NCBI GenBank assembly: GCA_037447655.1
Contig: JBBHKE010002111.1
Location: 139,596 to 201,595, forward strand
Length of the DNA: 62,000 bases
Direction of reading: 5' to 3'
DNA from: Zygnema cylindricum
Lineage: Eukaryota > Streptophyta > Zygnematophyceae > Zygnematales > Zygnemataceae
Shown in pieces: positions 58,120 to 62,000 of this stretch. Positions within the stretch are counted from its first letter, which is position 1, and each line of letters opens with the position of its first letter. The position numbers and the translations under genes were made by a program. Below the pieces are notes generated by a model. It saw only the letters and a list, made by a program, of their open reading frames with translations. It did no database searches and had not been told where the DNA came from.

Positions 58120-58336
58120 CACCGTCGATCGTATTTAGCGTTTATGTTTTTTTCGCCACTGAAAACATCTTATCTCCGTACACATTTGTCCAAATTTCAA
58201 TTTAAGACCGCCATTGGTAAGTTGAGAATACAACCTTTCAATCGCAACCGTCAGATCCACAATCCGACATGTATGTACGGAGAAAAGATGTTTTAAGAGA
58301 CAAAAAAAACATACACGCTAAATACGATCGACGGTG
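58120..58336. mobile_element. Pogo-type MITE with long hairpin, 217 bp
   Basis: Both ends begin CACCGTCGATCGTATTTAGC and inverted similarity continues past 50 bp (AAAACATCTT...TCTCCGTACA), so the single strand folds into one long hairpin. Flanked by TA (58118-58119 and 58337-58338). Confidence 0.88.
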
Positions 58337-58466
58337 TAGTTGGTCAACGCATTTTAAAAAAATGTGAAATTTTGAATAATGCGCATATGCATTCTTTTTC
58401 AAAATACTTTTCCGTGCGCATAGTACGAATGAAACATCTATGGTCTCGATGGTGCAGTGTCATTTC

Positions 58467-58858
58467 TAGTGTTGGGTATCGAGGACCCATTGCCGATATT
58501 CGATATATATCGAATTTCATGTACCCGATATTCAATATATCGCTTCGATAAATCGAATTTCAAATCATCGCGATATATCGCCAATATATCGTATTGACGA
58601 TATATCGAAAATGAAAATTTTAGATTTTTCAAACCCGCGCTCTGGTGGCAAAATATCCGACGATTTTCGTACGATTATCCGTACGCTTTTCGTACGGTTT
58701 TCCGTACTCTGACTGTACGGACACGCAATTTTTGCGATATATATCGCGATAATTTATGTTGGTCCCGGTACGATATATCGAGGAATCTGCTCGATCGATA
58801 TTCGATATATCGAATATCGAGATTATCGCGATATGAAACTACCCGATACCCAACACTA
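58467..58858. mobile_element. hAT-type MITE, 392 bp, exact 8-bp target duplication
   Basis: Ends TAGTGTTGGGTATCGAGG and (reverse complement) TAGTGTTGGGTATCGGGTAG, flanked by GTCATTTC on both sides (58459-58466 and 58859-58866). The interior is rich in ATATCG. It fixes the true ends of the family that also includes 51106-52181 and 52702-54594. Confidence 0.93.
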
Positions 58859-58899
58859 GTCATTTCACGTAAAAGTGAAAAATCTGCGAAGTCATGGCG

Positions 58900-59215
58900 G
58901 CCGGACAGGAGAGGTTTACGGAAAGGCATGTCGTACAGCCACGGCTGCAAAGCTGTACGTCTACGATGTCACGCAATGACATACGACATGCCAAATCGTT
59001 TAAAAAATTACGATGTGTCTTGCGACGCTTCAAAAAGTTTCGAAAAATACGGTGCGGCAAGACAGATTGTACAAGTTGACAGCCGTCACGGGCATTGTCG
59101 ACGTATACACTCGTCACAGAGTTAAGTAACAATTTCGAGTAAACATATAGAGACACCTGAAACGGGGTCCGCCGGATCCGCGCTAAAAAACAAAGTAAGT
59201 TCGCTAAGTTACAAG
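58900..59215 (-). repeat. Inverted fragment of the 50.3/57.2-kb repeat
   Basis: Reverse complement contains CGGATCCGGCGGACC and GACGATTGTATACGTC-like text in the same order as 57215-57310. Frames here are not supported as genes. Confidence 0.5.
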
Positions 59216-59284
59216 TACATATGGCCGTACGCATACTTTGTTTTGCTATTGTGATGGTACATTTTTGTTTGTACTTATTTAGCT

Positions 59285-59983
59285 TACAATTCCATCAAGC
59301 GGTGCCAATAATCGTACGACACGTTTAATGGCTTTAATATTCTGACCAATTCTCCATCAGGTGTACCTTTCACCTACGTGGATTATGTTGGTTGGTACTA
59401 CGTAGGCTTGCGTTCACACGCTGAAAATCACGAATGAAGACTTCTAAAAGCGTTTTAGAATGTCGAGTTTCTCGTGCGTACTATATCACTGTATGAGTTG
59501 TGATGTAATGTTTTAAACCCAAAATACAGTATGGTCAATGGATGGCAAAGGGAGCATGAAAGGATATCCTCCGTCAAAGATTTTCCCGTGGCTTTTGATG
59601 GATTTGCATCGACGTTGCGCGAAGTCACTCGGCTTATACCACCTGTAAGGTTTTCATAGCTCGTCCATCGTGGAACGCATCATACTTTTCCATGTGAGCC
59701 AGCTGTACATTTTCAGTTTGTGGCTACGGTACTGTAGTGTCCTCCTTGAGGATGGTACAGTACTGTAATCACAAACTGGCTGGATAGAGCGGTTGCATCG
59801 ACGGATGCGAAAAGTAAAAATATCGGACGGTCAATGTTTACGCCAAGAAGCTTGGGAGAATCTTGATAAATCTAAATAAAGAATGTTTTATCCCTTTTAT
59901 AGAAAAAAAGGACGGAATTGTACAAACAAATAAGGGGTCCAGTAATCAGCCCCAATTTTTGTCTGGTTGGAGGTTCACCCTTA
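59285..59983. mobile_element. Decayed relative of the Mutator-like element
   Basis: Left portion (TTCCATCAAGCGGTGCCAATAA, cut short here as TTCCATCAAGCGG) matches 25262 onward, including CCAATAATCGTACGA and CTACGTAGG. The right end reads, in reverse, GGGTGAACCTCCAACCAGAC. It contains a 38-codon frame starting ATG at about 59530 and ending before GTAAGG; significance unknown. Confidence 0.5.
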
Positions 59984-60664
59984 GCTTTAGCGCAGAAAAA
60001 GTCGGTGCCGTTTGCCTGACAGCTGAATAGAAATAGCAGCAAATGTTAAAGTCTTCCAGCGGCCAGGTCAAACACTCCTTCCCTCATGAATTAAAAAATT
60101 CGCCAAATTCGTCTCGAGTTGCAAGATTTCTCTGCAGCTTTCGGTCAAACGACTTACACAAAACCGTGACGTACTGTACGAAATAATCACTGGCCGGCAT
60201 CACTCTGAGACCGTCCGATATTCATCGAACTAAATGAACAACCAAGTGTGACATCTGTCGTAGTGACGCTCCTGTCTACATGGTTTTGGAGTGTGGACGA
60301 CTGCCATGGCGGACAAGCCTTGTTGACTTTGACCTCTTTAGGGATTGGGTATTGACTCCTCCATAGAATCAAGATTGTGATTCAGAAAAGTGAAGAAAGA
60401 GAAAAGACGAGCTAATTTGAAACTGTCACTTCTCAGTCTATCTTCACTCTTAGTGAGGAGCTGGAGCAGAGTTAGGATTGCGTTCATTGTGACTCCGTAT
60501 GATCTCGTGTTGCAGCTTCTCCTGTGTTTTTTGCCTGCCGACATTGATTTCTTTCTGCGTCAGGCTTAGTGGAAAGCATCATTTAACAGAGTCGTCCTTA
60601 TCCCAATGGTGCAAGTACACGTATGATTCTTGTCAATCAGTGCGGTTCTGACTTTCCTACACAG

Positions 60665-60803
60665 TATACTGGTCGCCATGCGTCTAGCGATGGCTGAGGT
60701 TTTGTATCTTCGCTTTCATTCGGGAGAGGTAGAGGGAGAGGAAGCCATCATCGAGGCCGTGAATCAGAAAGGGTATTTTGCCACCAACCAGAAATTACAT
60801 TCA
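60665..60803 (+). CDS. Possible internal exon of an unidentified gene
   Basis: Bounded by a pyrimidine-rich acceptor (CTTTCCTACACAG) and a weak donor (TCA before GTACCG). It reads MRLAMAEVLYLRFHSGEVEG then EEAIIEAVNQKGYFATNQK without stops, amphipathic and gene-like. No partner exons could be joined with confidence. I do not recognise the family. Confidence 0.3.
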
Positions 60804-62000
60804 GTACCGTGGCTTCAAATATTGGCTCTGGTTTGCTGTTAACACGTAATTATTGTGGTGCAAGTCATGTAATCTCCTTTGTCTTATGCATACTGAAAAG
60901 GGCGGGTTGTTCCCGAAGCGAAATGTGTTTTTTTGCAGACTTCGTAGAGTTGTAGGGTCTTCATGTACTTCGGCACTGCACACCTTCTACAGAACATTTT
61001 TTTGCTCATGTACTTCATTATTCAGTCTTTCCTGCACACCTTCTGGTCATACGTCATTATTCAGTCTGTCCTACTGTGAGACGTCTTTTCCAAAGCCTCC
61101 TCTTTAATTACTCCCCTTTTGTAATTCCAATTGGCCATCAAAATTGCCGATTTAGCACTGTTTTACCCGGGGTTACAGTGAGAAACACACGACGCTTTGG
61201 CCTGAAGTAACTATTCCTGTCCAGGCCTTCAGTTTACGCTGCTTGACAGGAGATAGGCCTGTTAAAGATCTTGGACTCAATAGGTTGATTAAATCTGTAC
61301 GATCTGAAAATGAATCAACGCCAAAAGTGCCTATGTATCTTTAGACTGTCAAACCACTTAAAATAGCTAATGAAGCCAATTAAGCTGCAGCTACAGAGCT
61401 ATAGTTAATTTTCTGAAGAGATGCCATGTGTAATGCAATCTTACTTGTCAGTTGTCCTTTTTACTAGGAAATGCAACGGGTTTGTAAACGTTTAGCTATG
61501 TTGAAGACGCATTCTTTTTCTGCTGATGCTGCTTTTTTTCTAAAACTACAAAGACATCTTCTATGAGGTATGCCTAATGTCAACAGTAGACTATGGCATA
61601 GTTTTGTCGTTAGGGCAAGCTCTTTATCAAATTAGTTACCAGAATTATTCTCTTGTGCAGTCGAAAGCCAGCTACAAAGAGCTATTTTGTTGATGTCACC
61701 ATACAATATTGAGGTCAAGGCACTTCTCCTTCACGGCAGACTCTTCGGTTCTCCTTTTTCTGCCTTTTGCCAGATTTTACTCTATTTTTTTGGCATAGGT
61801 CTGTTTGTTCTTCCCTGTGTCATAAGGTCAGTTTATAATCTTAGGAGGGGCTCACCGAGCAATACTATTCCAGAAATAGACGCCACGGAATGTACTATTC
61901 TTGGTTCCTGAAGCTCCGGCCTTCATAGTCTTTATTTTAAGGAAGTCTGTAGAAAGGGGATTTGGCATTGTGTTACAGAACAACGTGATCTACGGTTCTA
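60804..62000. other. Unassigned sequence to the window end
   Basis: A good acceptor lies at about 60940 (TTTTTTTGCAG) and a short direct repeat (GTCATTATTCAGTCTGTCC-like) at 61010-61075, but no coding exon is convincing. The frame at 61687-61911 is hydrophobic and unsupported. Confidence 0.35.

Noticed and set aside
1-62000. tRNA, rRNA, riboswitch or bacterial-type operon features
   Set aside because: None seen by eye on either strand; a covariance-model scan would be needed to exclude small RNAs.

Overview
The window is nuclear DNA from an intron-rich, repeat-rich eukaryote. Both host genes I can rebuild, a DUF3754/TMEM143-type membrane protein and the nucleoporin NDC1, resemble their land-plant versions as I know those families. 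That points to the green lineage, perhaps a streptophyte alga; the assignment is inference. There are no rRNA, tRNA or bacterial-type features. A 10-base assembly gap lies at 54735-54744.

Layout. 1-1375: simple repeats and a 95-bp minisatellite. 1380-4392: a decayed Ty1/copia copy on the minus strand. 4804-10285: a second copia copy on the plus strand, with both LTRs and readable gag, protease, integrase, reverse transcriptase and RNase H, broken by stop codons and small duplications. 11193-21063 (minus): a 15-exon DUF3754 gene whose splice phases all close, giving 507 residues. 21801-26062: palindromic and foldback repeats and a Mutator-like element with long inverted ends. 26305-36133: a complete 9.8-kb pogo-like DNA transposon with perfect 24-bp inverted ends and TA target duplications. 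36865-41688 (plus): NDC1 in four exons, 539 residues. 43331-59983: a dense nest of non-autonomous DNA elements around one broken hAT element (44460-49759). 60000-62000: mostly unassigned, with one possible exon.

The most interesting unit is the pogo-like element. It carries an apparently intact four-exon transposase (593 residues, D296, D409, D446). Intron 1 is 2.9 kb and holds a second long ORF on the same strand: an acidic protein with a C-terminal coiled coil in a shifted frame. The element also holds two arrays of short palindromes built on CGACGA/TCGTCG. About nine short relatives with the same ends and TA duplications lie across the window, two of them in NDC1 intron 1. One sits in the arm of an inverted repeat whose other arm preserves the empty target site. 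This looks like an autonomous element with its dependent MITE family, plus an accessory gene and hairpin arrays I cannot match to any described pogo element. No database search was possible, so novelty is unproven.
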